Assembly (NCBI GenBank): GCA_024277795.1
Contig: JAJRUL010000099.1
Location: forward strand, 1 to 32,319
DNA length: 32,319 bases
Direction: 5' to 3'
Source: Candidatus Zixiibacteriota bacterium
GTDB lineage: Bacteria; Zixibacteria; MSB-5A5; GN15; FEB-12
The position numbers and the translations under genes were made by a program. Numbering within the stretch: position 1 is the stretch's first letter; every line of letters begins with the position of its first letter. Below the pieces are notes generated by a model. That model ran no database searches and was not told the DNA's origin. It was given only the letters and a program-made list of their open reading frames with translations. Positions 1 through 9,933 of the stretch are shown piece by piece.

Positions 1-1
1 C

Positions 2-1111
2 AACAGCGCTACCCCCCAACAAGCAGATATAGAGTTTGTAGCCGAACCATTGCCTGTTAAAGCGGTGGTGACACCTAAGGCATCAGTAAGCCACAATCTC
101 AATGACAAAGACAACTTCGATTCACTTGTTGTTGGTGATTTTAATCAATTTGCCTGCGCCGCCGCTATGGCAGTTGCTGAAGGTCCAGGACTAACAAAGT
201 ATAACCCACTTTATATCTATGGTGGTACTGGGCTTGGGAAGACCCACATTATTCAAGGAATCGGAAATGCGATCCTTGAATCATTCCCGACTAAGCGTAT
301 TGTCTATGCTACTAGTGAAAAGTTTACATCTGATTTTATTTCATCAATCTCAGATAGGTCTATATCAGATTTTACCCGTATGTATCGAGATGTAGATGTG
401 TTGATTATCGATGATATACAGTTCTTTACGGGAAAAGAATCAACACAAGAGCAGTTCTTCCATACATTCAACTCGCTCCACCATCAAGGGAAACAGATTA
501 TCCTGTCATCAGACAGGCCTCCTCGTGATATTAAAGGGTTGGAGGAACGTCTCCTCTCACGTTTTTCATGGGGATTAGTCACTGACCTACAAGCCCCTGA
601 TTTAGAAAACAGGACAGCTATCCTCTTCAAGAAACTTGAATTGGAGGGGACCAAAATACCCGACAACGTCGTTCGGTGTATTGCTGATCGTGTAACAACC
701 AATATTCGTGAGTTAGAGGGTGCGCTTATTAGGGTTTTGGCCTATGCATCACTGAAATCTGTAGAAGTGAACCTTGCTATGGCCGAGAAAGTGCTTAGTG
801 ATACGCTCTCTCAGCAACGGAAACAGATTGATATTGAGACGATACTGAAAAAGACAGCCGAGTTTTTTAATATCGACCCCCCTATGATGCGAGCGAAGAA
901 AAAAACATCAGATATTGTTTTAGCAAGACAGGTTGCTATGTATCTTTCACGGTCACTTACAACAAATTCTTTGAAGAATATCGGAGCTTCTTTCGGGGGA
1001 CGGGATCATTCCACAGTTATTCATGCGTGTGATTTGATCTCTAAAAAGATGGCGGGGGATGCGGTTCTAAGGGAAAATATTGACCGTATTTCGGCTAATT
1101 TACTTTATTAA
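2..1111 (+). CDS. dnaA: Chromosomal replication initiator DnaA, 5'-truncated by window edge
   Basis: Walker A GGTGLGKTH, Walker B VDVLIIDDIQFF, C-terminal DnaA-box binding motif GGRDHSTVIHA. The frame is open to the window start, so the listed TTG start at 50 is internal. Confidence 0.97.
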   Translation, partial: NSATPQQADIEFVAEPLPVKAVVTPKASVSHNLNDKDNFDSLVVGDFNQFACAAAMAVAEGPGLTKYNPLYIYGGTGLGKTHIIQGIGNAILESFPTKRIVYATSEKFTSDFISSISDRSISDFTRMYRDVDVLIIDDIQFFTGKESTQEQFFHTFNSLHHQGKQIILSSDRPPRDIKGLEERLLSRFSWGLVTDLQAPDLENRTAILFKKLELEGTKIPDNVVRCIADRVTTNIRELEGALIRVLAYASLKSVEVNLAMAEKVLSDTLSQQRKQIDIETILKKTAEFFNIDPPMMRAKKKTSDIVLARQVAMYLSRSLTTNSLKNIGASFGGRDHSTVIHACDLISKKMAGDAVLRENIDRISANLLY

Positions 1112-1395
1112 CGAATGTGGAAAGTGAGTGTTCATAACATTGTATAACTACTGCTATCTGGGCTTTGTGGATAAACAAGTGGTAACATCGAGTATTGTCA
1201 ACAGAACAATGATGACAACATATGATGAAAACTATACTATTAAATAGTTGTACAACAAACAGTAAACAGGGTATTTTTATCAATAATAGTGTGTTGTTAA
1301 CATATCAACAGTATTATTACTATTACTTATGATATATAAAAAAGAAGATAATAAAGAAGAAGAGAGTGGATATCATTTGAACGGAGTTTCGATAT
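1112..1395. other. oriC: Probable origin of replication (oriC) between dnaA and dnaN
   Basis: 284 bp non-coding gap; perfect DnaA box TGTGGATAA at 1166-1174 (minus orientation of TTATCCACA); AT-rich tract about 1300-1360 with trinucleotide periodicity (gtattattactattactt). Confidence 0.6.
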
Positions 1396-2508
1396 ATGAA
1401 ATTTAGTTTATCAAAAACAAAATTAGCACAGTACCTTCAACAGGTACTTCAGGTTGTTCCAACAAAATCTACTTTGCCGATATTGACGAATGTCTTAGTT
1501 GAGGCGTTGGATAGTAAATTAAAGATCTCCGCAACTGATCTTGATATCTCTTTGACAGCATCGATCGATTGCGAAGTGACAAAAAAAGGTTCAGCGGCTT
1601 TGCCTGCACGAATACTTTTTGAGATAGTAAAAGAACTTCCAGAATCCGAAATAGTTGTGGAAACATCAGGCTCCAGAGTAGAACTGAAAGTTCCTAATGG
1701 TTCCTATAAAATAGCATCTATCCCTTCAGAAGATTATCCAAAACTTCCTGCAGTTAATACCAAGAAGCAGATAAAGGTGAGTGGTCAGGATCTGGTCGCG
1801 ATGATTCGCAAAACGACTTTTGCTTGTTCTGATGATGAAACAAGGCCAGCGTTGAATGGTGTACTTTGGCAAACACAGGGCGACAAAATGGTGATGGTTG
1901 CTACTGATGGTCATCGTTTAGCTAAGATGGCGGGTGCGAACCCAACACTAAAAGGAATGTATGAAGATGTGATTATTCCACCTAAGGTATTGAACCTTAT
2001 CCCTAAACTCATTGATGTTGAGAGTGCAGAAGTAGGGATTATCTTTGGTGAGAATAATATGATCTTTAACCTAGGTGATATAATTCTAACCACCAGACTT
2101 CTTGAAGGGCCGTATCCAAATTACGAGCAGGTTATACCTGACAACAATGACAAGAAGATGATTATCTCACGTGAAGAACTTGCGGGTGCTGTTCGCCGTG
2201 TATCTATTCTTTCGAATGCGTTGACTCATCAAGTAAAATTTACTCTCAAGGATGGCCATCTTACTCTTTCGACAACGAATGCGGATGTTGGAGGAGAAGG
2301 AAAAGAATCGCTTTCTTGTGACTATACAGGGGAGACAATGGAGTTGGGCTACAACGCAAACTATATTACTGAGATTCTAAATAAGATAGAATCAAAAGAA
2401 GTAATTTTTGAGTTGTCGTCATCGGTAGCCGCTGGTCTAATTTATAGCACTGAAGTACCGAAAGAAGATTTCCTTTGTTTAGTGATGCCTTTGCGGTTGG
2501 CTGACTAA
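1396..2508 (+). CDS. dnaN: DNA polymerase III subunit beta (sliding clamp)
   Basis: Full-length 370 aa with N-terminal MKFSLSKTKLAQYLQQV, ATDLDISL, C-terminal YSTEVPKEDFLCLVMPLRL; syntenic after dnaA. Confidence 0.97.
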   Translation: MKFSLSKTKLAQYLQQVLQVVPTKSTLPILTNVLVEALDSKLKISATDLDISLTASIDCEVTKKGSAALPARILFEIVKELPESEIVVETSGSRVELKVPNGSYKIASIPSEDYPKLPAVNTKKQIKVSGQDLVAMIRKTTFACSDDETRPALNGVLWQTQGDKMVMVATDGHRLAKMAGANPTLKGMYEDVIIPPKVLNLIPKLIDVESAEVGIIFGENNMIFNLGDIILTTRLLEGPYPNYEQVIPDNNDKKMIISREELAGAVRRVSILSNALTHQVKFTLKDGHLTLSTTNADVGGEGKESLSCDYTGETMELGYNANYITEILNKIESKEVIFELSSSVAAGLIYSTEVPKEDFLCLVMPLRLAD

Positions 2509-2527
2509 ATAATGATAGATAATTTAT

Positions 2528-2564
2528 GAAATGGCAGATACATAGATCTGCCATTTCTTTTTTT
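2528..2564 (+). terminator. Rho-independent terminator after dnaN
   Basis: Perfect 12-bp stem GAAATGGCAGAT-acatag-ATCTGCCATTTC followed by TTTTTTT. Confidence 0.85.
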
Positions 2565-2580
2565 CTAAGATGGCATCTTA

Positions 2581-3669
2581 ATGATAATTAGATCGATTCA
2601 CGCGAAGAACTTCCGCAATCTTGACAGTATCTCACTCAACTTATCAGATCATACAAATATCTTTTATGGTGATAATGGGGCTGGTAAGACCAACCTTCTC
2701 GAAGCGATTTTTGTTTTAACTCTTGGTCGATCACACCAAGGAACTGCCGATAGCTTGTTAATCAAAGATGGTGCTGATGTGTACCGTCTCGAAGGAATTG
2801 TTTTTGATGGGGAGAGGGAACAAGAAGTTGCAGTTGCTTATCAGAAAGGGAAACGGAAAAAGATTACAATCGATCACGTTGCAATTCGTACAGCAGAGCT
2901 TTACGAACAGTTTTTTGCTGTTGCAACAGGCCCCGAAGACTCAGAAATTCTTGCAGGCTCTCCATCGGTACGTCGGAACTTTATTGATGTATACCTTTAA
3001 CAAGTATCACGCAGGTACCTCTCTCATCTAACTGACTACCAGCGGATACTTCAACAAAAGAATGCCGCTTTGCGTGCTGAGTCTGACCCTGATCCGTATA
3101 ACGAGCTTCTAATCCGAACAGGTTCAATCATCACTCACAATCGTGCTGAGTTTCTTAAGAGACTTTCTCAACCTGCAACAGATCATTATTATGATCTATC
3201 GGGAGGGAGTGAAATGAAAATAACCTACCAACCGTCTGCCAGCGATATTGATCAATGTGATTCTCGTGAGATGATAGAGGATTCTTTTAGGACAAAAATA
3301 ACACTTCATGATACGCAAGAACGCGTAACAAAAAAATCAGTTGTCGGTCCACATCGTGATGATATTAGTTTTACTATACGCGGTTTTCCCGCACGTTCTC
3401 ATGCCTCCCGAGGGGAGTGGCGGACAGGGGCAATTAGTCTGAAACTCGCTGTATACCATCTTATGCGTGAACAAAAAGGGACAGAGCCAATCCTTCTCCT
3501 CGATGAAGTGTTTGCGGAGCTTGATGAGAAAAGAGCACATGCCATGATTGAATCGTTTGGTAAGTTTGGGCAGGTATTCTTGACGTCTGCTGTTACTCCT
3601 CCGAGTGCATTACTTAAAAACAGTAGGAGTTTTACTATAGTGGATGGTCGGGTGGAGGGAGTAGCCTAA
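2581..3669 (+). pseudogene. recF: RecF, interrupted by a single in-frame TAA at 2998-3000
   Basis: ORF 2581-3000 (MIIRSIHAKNFRNLDSISL, GDNGAGKTNLLEAI) and ORF 3070-3669 (LLLDEVFAELDEKRA) are in the same frame. Reading across the stop gives DVYL*QVSRRYLSHLTDYQRILQQKNAALR, matching the RecF YLSQLSPRYL region. Could be a sequencing error, pseudogene or readthrough. Confidence 0.85.
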
Positions 3670-4694
3670 TGTCCCGTTTGTCTGTTCAGCAACTACGTAA
3701 ATCATTTAAGAAGACAACAGTACTTACAGATATTTCCTTTGAACTGTCTGACGGAGAACTGTTAGTATTGTTGGGAAGCTCAGGATGCGGGAAGTCAACA
3801 TTGTTGCGTTGTATTGCAGGTCTTGAAGAAGCTGATAGTGGTGAAATTGTACTCGGGGAGAGACACATAGAAAAGCTCCTCCCTAAAGATAGAAATGTGG
3901 CTATGGTTTTCCAAAACTATTCACTCTATCCTCATATGACAGTTGAGAAGAATCTGTCGTTTCCTCTTCGTATTGCAAAAGTACAGAAAAATGAAATAAA
4001 AAAGAGGGTTGCTGAAGTGGCTGAGATGATAGGTATGACCGACCGACTAACGTTCCGCCCCGCACAGCTTTCAGGTGGTCAGCGTCAACGTGTTGCTTTA
4101 GGTCGTGCTATTATTCGAAAGCCTGATCTGTTTCTTCTTGATGAACCACTCTCAAATCTTGATGCTGACTTGCGTACAAGAATGCGACAAGAAATTGTTC
4201 AACTGCAAAAGAGAACCAAAGTTACAACAATACACGTTACCCACGATCAAACAGAAGCTCTAACAATGGCAGATCGGATAGGGTTACTCAACAACGGAAA
4301 ACTTGTTCAGCTTTCAACACCAACAGAGCTGTATTTTAAACCTGCTAGTATATTTGTTGCAGAGTTCGTTGGCAACCCGAAAATCAATATCATTGATGTG
4401 CAACGAATGGTTTCATGGGGAATAATTGATAAGTCAACAATACCTGAAGAAGCAAAATATATTGGTATTCGGCCTGAAAAGTTACAGGTCAATAGTAACG
4501 GCTCATTGAGAGGTGTCGTTGTTGAATGTGAATATCTTGGAGACCAATATATCTTGACCGTTGAATGCGATTCGACAGCTTTGCGTCTCTCATCTGTCAT
4601 ACAGCATGTTTCGATAGGTGAGACCGTATCGCTTGAAATAGATTCTGCCGATGCGTTGTTTTTTAATAGTGAACGTTTTCTGGTTCAGAAATAA
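3669..4694 (+). CDS. ABC transporter ATP-binding protein, UgpC/MalK-like (CUT1) family
   Basis: LGSSGCGKSTLLRCIAGL Walker A, LSGGQRQRVALGRAI signature, FLLDEPLSNLD Walker B, C-terminal TOBE-like region. Start overlaps recF stop (TAATG). Confidence 0.9.
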   Translation: MSRLSVQQLRKSFKKTTVLTDISFELSDGELLVLLGSSGCGKSTLLRCIAGLEEADSGEIVLGERHIEKLLPKDRNVAMVFQNYSLYPHMTVEKNLSFPLRIAKVQKNEIKKRVAEVAEMIGMTDRLTFRPAQLSGGQRQRVALGRAIIRKPDLFLLDEPLSNLDADLRTRMRQEIVQLQKRTKVTTIHVTHDQTEALTMADRIGLLNNGKLVQLSTPTELYFKPASIFVAEFVGNPKINIIDVQRMVSWGIIDKSTIPEEAKYIGIRPEKLQVNSNGSLRGVVVECEYLGDQYILTVECDSTALRLSSVIQHVSIGETVSLEIDSADALFFNSERFLVQK

Positions 4695-4720
4695 CAGTTC
4701 AAATTAATATATGGATCATA

Positions 4721-5584
4721 TCAATCCGCAGACGGTGCTTTCTGGCAACGAGGGCAGTAATGCGCGGAACGTGCTCCAATTTTTTTTCGGATTATTTTGC
4801 ATGTGCATCGACTGCATTGCTTCCCTTCTTGGTTGTAGGCAAGCAGGTACGTTTGAAAGGATCCTCTTTTACCATTAACACCACTATAACTGTCAACAGA
4901 TGTACCCATCAGTTCAATTGCTTTTGATAGAATTCGCTGAATATGACCATGTAGTTCAATGATTTTGCGTTTAGAAATCGATGTTGTTAGTCTTTGAGGA
5001 TGAAGACGTGAGGCATACAATGATTCATCTGCATAGATATTGCCGATCCCTGCAATAAATGTTTGGTCAAGAAGTGCGCTCTTGAGCATACGCGGTCGCC
5101 TGTAACATAACTCAACAAACTCATCAGGTGAGATATCAAATGGTTCAGGCCCGAGGTTTGATAATCCCGATTGATGCAGAAGCTCATCTTTTCGATACAA
5201 GCGAAGACGTCCGAAACGACGGTAGTCATTGAAGCGAAGATGGTATTCTGTGATGTTCTTTCTTGTCTTATGAAAGCTAAAGATAACAAGATCGTGTTTG
5301 TTTCTCTGCTTCGTTTTAGGAACATAAAAAAAATGACCTGTCATTTTTAGGTGTACCCATAGAACCAATTGAGAGGATAGATCGATAAGAATATTTTTTC
5401 CTCGACGACTGATAGAAAGAATTGTTTTTCCGATTAACAGTGATTCAAAACTATCTCGCTTTAGAGATTCGCTGATCACAATAGAAGAGTCAGGAGCATT
5501 AGTATAGACTTTGGCTATCTTTTTGTTGAGAACAACTTTTCTCAATCCTCGTACGACAGTCTCTACCTCAGGCAACTCAGGCAT
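4721..5584 (-). CDS. mutM: Formamidopyrimidine-DNA glycosylase
   Basis: N-terminal MPELPEVETVVRGL; GIGNIYADESLYASRLHP; C-terminal zinc finger CSRCTCKIIRKKIGARSAHYCPRCQ. Confidence 0.96.
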   Translation of the reverse strand: MPELPEVETVVRGLRKVVLNKKIAKVYTNAPDSSIVISESLKRDSFESLLIGKTILSISRRGKNILIDLSSQLVLWVHLKMTGHFFYVPKTKQRNKHDLVIFSFHKTRKNITEYHLRFNDYRRFGRLRLYRKDELLHQSGLSNLGPEPFDISPDEFVELCYRRPRMLKSALLDQTFIAGIGNIYADESLYASRLHPQRLTTSISKRKIIELHGHIQRILSKAIELMGTSVDSYSGVNGKRGSFQTYLLAYNQEGKQCSRCTCKIIRKKIGARSAHYCPRCQKAPSAD

Positions 5585-5636
5585 GTTTAGTTTCTCGAAA
5601 ATGCAGATCTCAAACTAATGTTAGAGGTGAAACGTT

Positions 5637-8501
5637 CTAATACGCCGCGCCTGCAAAAAGCTGTTTTAGGTATTGGCCGGTATATGATCGTTTAATCGTG
5701 GCAACCTCTTCAGGGCGACCAGTGGCTACAATCTCTCCTCCACCATCACCACCCTCTGGGCCAATATCGATTATCCAATCTGCTGTTTTGATCACATCAA
5801 GATTATGTTCAATAATAACAACTGTATTTCCTCGGTCGACAAGCTCGGTTAATACACTTAGAAGCATTCGGATATCCTCAAAGTGCAAGCCGGTTGTTGG
5901 TTCATCGAGAATATACATAGTCCTACCTGTTGCAGTTTTAGAAAGCTCAGTGGCCAGTTTAACTCGTTGCGCCTCTCCACCTGAGAGTGTTGTCGCTTGC
6001 TGTCCGAGGTGAATATACCCAAGCCCGACATTGTGTAAAGTAAGGAGCTTTTTTTTGATTTTTGGAATGTTTTCAAAAAATGAAAGGGATTCTTCAACAG
6101 TCATTTCAAGAATATCTGATATGTTCTTTCCCTTAAACGCGATCTCCAGCGTCTCACGATTATAACGTTTTCCCCTACATACTTCGCAAGGAACATAGAC
6201 ATCAGGCAGGAAATGCATCTCTATTTTTATGATCCCGTCTCCTTGGCATGCTTCGCATCGTCCACCCTTTACGTTGAATGAAAAACGTCCTGGGAGGTAT
6301 CCGCGTGCTTTTGATTCATGAAGATCAGAAAAGAGATCACGAATATGTGTAAACACTCCTGTGTATGTCGCAGGGTTTGATCTTGGCGTGCGTCCTATCG
6401 GTGATTGATCGATATCAATTACTTTGTCTATATGTTCCACCCCTGTTATCGATTTGTACGGAAGTGGTTGTTTACGGCTGTTGTAAAAATGTCGTGCTAA
6501 GATTGGATAAAGCGTTTCATTGACCAGTGTCGATTTTCCTGATCCTGAAACTCCTGTCACTGCGACCATTGTTCCAAGAGGGAACTCTGCGGTAACCTTC
6601 TTCAGATTATTACCTGTAGCACCTGCGAGTTTGATTATGTTGCCGTCAACTTTTCGTCTTTCTTTCGGCATTTCTATTTTTTTCTGGCCTGAGAGATATT
6701 GCCCTGTTATAGATTTACGAGTCTTCCGAATAGTTTTTGGCGTACCTGAGGCTACGATTCTTCCGCCATGTACACCTGCTCCCGGACCGAGATCGATCAC
6801 ATAGTCAGCTTCTTCAATTGTTTCACGGTCATGTTCAACGACTAAGACAGTGTTACCGATATCACGTAATTCATGAAGGGTGTTGAGCAATTTTCGATTG
6901 TCTCTCTGGTGGAGACCAATCGACGGTTCATCAAGAATATAGAGTACACCAACTAAGCGCGAACCGATTTGAGTGGCTAAGCGAATCCGTTGTGCTTCAC
7001 CACCTGAAAGAGTCGAGGCGGAACGGTTAAGGGTAAGGTAATCTAATCCAACATCGCAGAGAAAACCGAGTCTTTCGCGAATCTCTTTGAGTATTTGCTT
7101 GGCGATGAGCTGTTGTCGTTTGCTTAGTTTTATCTTTTTGAAGAAAAGATCAGCATTCCTTATAGACATCTCAGTAACCGAATCAATTGTCTCTCGATCG
7201 AGCACAACCGACAAAGCTTCAGGACGAAGACGTGCACCTTTACAGGCCGGGCAGTCGAGAATTGTCATGTAGTTTTCTATCCATTGTCGAATGCCGGCAG
7301 ATTCTGTTTGACGGTACCGTCGTTCAAGGTGAGGAATAACACCTTCAAAAGTAGATTTATATTTACCCGAGCCTTTCCCTTTCCCCGAAGTATGCTCATA
7401 TTCAAAAGAGATTTCTTCTTTTCCTGAACCGTATAGAATAATCTGTTGAACAGACTTTTTGAGTTTTCTAAATGGAGTGGAGAACTTGAAATCGTAATGG
7501 TTTGCAAGCCCCTTTAACATATAGCGGTACCAGTTTGGCATATCAACCCCGCCCCATGGACGGATTGCCCCTTCATGGATAGAGAGGTTGACATCAGGGA
7601 TCACAAGCTGAGCATCAATTTCCATTTTTTTTCCGAGACCATCACATGTTTGACATGCTCCAAACGGTGAGTTGAATGAAAAAAGGCGAGGGGATGGCTC
7701 TTCGTAGCTGATATTACAATTTAGGCAGGCAAACTGTTCTGAAAAAAGAAGGTCCTTATTTTTGATATTAACCAGAACAGTCCCTTGTGATATTTTCAAC
7801 GCTGTTTCAACAGAGTCCGCAAGCCTTCTCTTTGATTTCGGTTTGACAATGAGTCTGTCAACAACTGCTTCGATTGTATGTTTCTTTTTCTTGTCGAGCT
7901 CTATTTCAGAGTCAGCTTCAACTATTTCCCCATTTATACGCAACCTGACAAAACCTTCTCGTAGTGCTTCTTCAATTATCTCCTTGTGTTCCCCTTTCTT
8001 CCCCCTAACAAGCGGAGCAAGAACCATAAGTCGTGTTCCCTCTTCAAAACTTAAAACAGAGTCGACAATTTGTTCGACTGTTTGTTGGGTTATCGGTTGA
8101 TTGCATCTTATGCAATGAGGAACCCCGATTCGTGCAAAGAGCAGACGGAAATAGTCGTATATTTCAGTTACCGTTCCAACTGTTGAGCGAGGATTTCGAG
8201 GGCTTCCCTTTTGTTCGATAGAGATTGCAGGAGACAGCCCCTCGATAAAATCAACATCAGGCTTTTCCATCAAGCCAAGAAACTGTCGAGCGTAAGCTGA
8301 TAGGGACTCAACATATCTCCGCTGTCCTTCGGCATAGATAGTGTCAAAAGCTAACGAGCTTTTACCTGAGCCTGAAAGCCCCGTTATGACAGTCAGGCTG
8401 TTTCGGGGAATTTTGACATCTAAATTCTTTAGGTTGTGTTCCCGCGCACCTTTTATGTGCAAGTATTGTTGGTTTCTCTGGTTGCGGGCTTTCGTTGGCA
8501 T
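5637..8501 (-). CDS. uvrA: Excinuclease ABC subunit A
   Basis: 954 aa; [62 protein letters not shown], two ABC ATPase halves, CxxC zinc motifs. Confidence 0.98.
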   Translation of the reverse strand: MPTKARNQRNQQYLHIKGAREHNLKNLDVKIPRNSLTVITGLSGSGKSSLAFDTIYAEGQRRYVESLSAYARQFLGLMEKPDVDFIEGLSPAISIEQKGSPRNPRSTVGTVTEIYDYFRLLFARIGVPHCIRCNQPITQQTVEQIVDSVLSFEEGTRLMVLAPLVRGKKGEHKEIIEEALREGFVRLRINGEIVEADSEIELDKKKKHTIEAVVDRLIVKPKSKRRLADSVETALKISQGTVLVNIKNKDLLFSEQFACLNCNISYEEPSPRLFSFNSPFGACQTCDGLGKKMEIDAQLVIPDVNLSIHEGAIRPWGGVDMPNWYRYMLKGLANHYDFKFSTPFRKLKKSVQQIILYGSGKEEISFEYEHTSGKGKGSGKYKSTFEGVIPHLERRYRQTESAGIRQWIENYMTILDCPACKGARLRPEALSVVLDRETIDSVTEMSIRNADLFFKKIKLSKRQQLIAKQILKEIRERLGFLCDVGLDYLTLNRSASTLSGGEAQRIRLATQIGSRLVGVLYILDEPSIGLHQRDNRKLLNTLHELRDIGNTVLVVEHDRETIEEADYVIDLGPGAGVHGGRIVASGTPKTIRKTRKSITGQYLSGQKKIEMPKERRKVDGNIIKLAGATGNNLKKVTAEFPLGTMVAVTGVSGSGKSTLVNETLYPILARHFYNSRKQPLPYKSITGVEHIDKVIDIDQSPIGRTPRSNPATYTGVFTHIRDLFSDLHESKARGYLPGRFSFNVKGGRCEACQGDGIIKIEMHFLPDVYVPCEVCRGKRYNRETLEIAFKGKNISDILEMTVEESLSFFENIPKIKKKLLTLHNVGLGYIHLGQQATTLSGGEAQRVKLATELSKTATGRTMYILDEPTTGLHFEDIRMLLSVLTELVDRGNTVVIIEHNLDVIKTADWIIDIGPEGGDGGGEIVATGRPEEVATIKRSYTGQYLKQLFAGAAY

Positions 8502-8587
8502 GCTATCTCCTAAAAATGTTAACCGTTAAGATAGTGAATAATAATCCATTATCAAAGTGGTTGCTTCATTTACAGTATCACTTTTTT

Positions 8588-8793
8588 AAGGAGATATTGC
8601 CTGTTGAGAGTTGAGTTTTCCTCTAAAGGCAAATGCACCACAATAGAGAATTACCCTCTCGACCTCTTGGTAGGTTACAGGTTGTCGGTACGTTTGGATT
8701 CTGCAATCATAATCCTATGAAGGAAACGAAATGGGTAAAGCTGATTTCCCGAAAACACTTGACAGTCAATAAGAACCGCTTTTGATTGACTGT
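8588..8793 (+). promoter_or_regulatory. Candidate structured 5' leader of methyltransferase/ECF-S pair
   Basis: Nested hairpin TTGCCT-gttg-AGAG...CTCT-aa-AGGCAA (8597-8632), hairpin GGATT...AATCC (8696-8715), hairpin GGG-t-AAA-gctga-TTT-CCC (8733-8750). No match to a riboswitch consensus I could recall. Confidence 0.3.
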
Positions 8794-9399
8794 ATGTCAC
8801 ATGATTTGCACCAAGAGTTTTTCGATAAATTAGCCAGAGAATGGGATCTCATGTTCACTGCTGGCGACCTTGAGTTCCTGTCACATATTGTTGATGGGCT
8901 CAATGTGAAAGAGGGGATGGATATACTCGATCTCGGGTGTGGTACAGGAGTTCTTTTTGATCTCCTGCGTCGGAAAACAGGACTTTCAGGGTCTGTAACA
9001 GGTGTTGACTTTTCGATCGAAATGGCTCAAACAGCCCATCGGAATTTTCCTTTTCCTAATGTCAATGTCGTTGATGCTGATGCTGTTACTTTGCCTTTTA
9101 CTGATTCATCATTTGATATGGCAGTCGCATTCGCGGCCTTTCCTCATTTTTCTGATCAACAGAAGGCTCTCAATGAGACCCACCGTGTTTTGAAACCGTC
9201 AGCTAAATTCTATATAATCCATCTTGCTTCGAGTACGGAGCTTGTAGAAACACATCAGGATATTGGTGGGGCGGTAAAAAATGATGAAATACCTACGGAA
9301 ACCAAGCTCAAGCATATGTTTGAGAACAGTATGTTTACAGATATTTCGATACGAGATCATACCGGGCTTTATCTGGCAAGTGCCACAAATACAAAGTAG
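8794..9399 (+). CDS. Class I SAM-dependent methyltransferase
   Basis: ILDLGCGTGVLFDLL motif I, GVDFSIEMAQTAHRNFP, ALNETHRVLKPSAKFYIIH. ATG at 8794 preferred over the TTG at 8782 in the ORF track. Confidence 0.88.
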   Translation: MSHDLHQEFFDKLAREWDLMFTAGDLEFLSHIVDGLNVKEGMDILDLGCGTGVLFDLLRRKTGLSGSVTGVDFSIEMAQTAHRNFPFPNVNVVDADAVTLPFTDSSFDMAVAFAAFPHFSDQQKALNETHRVLKPSAKFYIIHLASSTELVETHQDIGGAVKNDEIPTETKLKHMFENSMFTDISIRDHTGLYLASATNTK

Positions 9400-9402
9400 A
9401 TA

Positions 9403-9933
9403 TTGACTCGTCATTTGCAAAACTCACGAACTATATTTCTTGCTCATACAGCACTTTACTTAGCATTAGCAATTGTGCTTCCGATAGGGTTTCACGCGTT
9501 TGGATTGGCAGGGCGCGTTATGTTGCCTATGCACCTTCCTGTTTTGCTTGCAGGCTTTCTGACAGGACCGTTGAGTGGGTTCGTTGTAGGAATCCTCGCC
9601 CCAGGGTTGTCATATTTGTTTACATCAATGCCACCTGCTTATGCGGTTCCTTTGATGTCGCTTGAGTTGCCTGCATATGGTCTTATGGCAGGTCTATTAT
9701 ATAAGAGATTTCATCTGAATATAATACTTGCAACAATTTCTGCTATGTTTGTTGGGCGTTTGATTTTTGCTTTGTCACTCTTTTTACTCGGTCTGTTTAT
9801 GGAAATGCCGTATGATGTTGCCACCTTTGTTTCGGCATCTGGACCACTTATGACCGGACTACCTGGGATTATTGTTCAACTGCTTTTGATCCCTACAATT
9901 GTAGCGACAATACATCGTAGACGACCGCACTAA
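9403..9933 (+). CDS. ECF transporter S component-like membrane protein (substrate unknown)
   Basis: Multi-TM protein with AGRVMLPMHLPVLLAGFLTGPLSGFVVG typical of ECF S-components; TTG start 3 nt after the methyltransferase stop. Confidence 0.7.
   Translation: MTRHLQNSRTIFLAHTALYLALAIVLPIGFHAFGLAGRVMLPMHLPVLLAGFLTGPLSGFVVGILAPGLSYLFTSMPPAYAVPLMSLELPAYGLMAGLLYKRFHLNIILATISAMFVGRLIFALSLFLLGLFMEMPYDVATFVSASGPLMTGLPGIIVQLLLIPTIVATIHRRRPH

Noticed and set aside
1095-1283. 62-aa minus ORF in the dnaA-dnaN gap
   Set aside because: Overlaps the probable oriC; composition and position argue against coding.
2768-3031. Alternative-frame ORF spanning the recF stop
   Set aside because: Translation has no RecF similarity; the true RecF frame continues after the TAA, so frameshifting into this frame does not restore the protein.
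5698-8529. Several plus-strand ORFs (5698, 6520, 7087, 7762, 8033, 8341) antisense to uvrA
   Set aside because: uvrA is certain on the minus strand; these lack recognisable domains or RBS.
8640-8690. c-di-GMP-I (GEMM) riboswitch resemblance (ggtaggttacaggttgtcgg)
   Set aside because: Only the 3' part resembles the motif; the conserved CGCAAAGCC and GNRA helix portions are missing.
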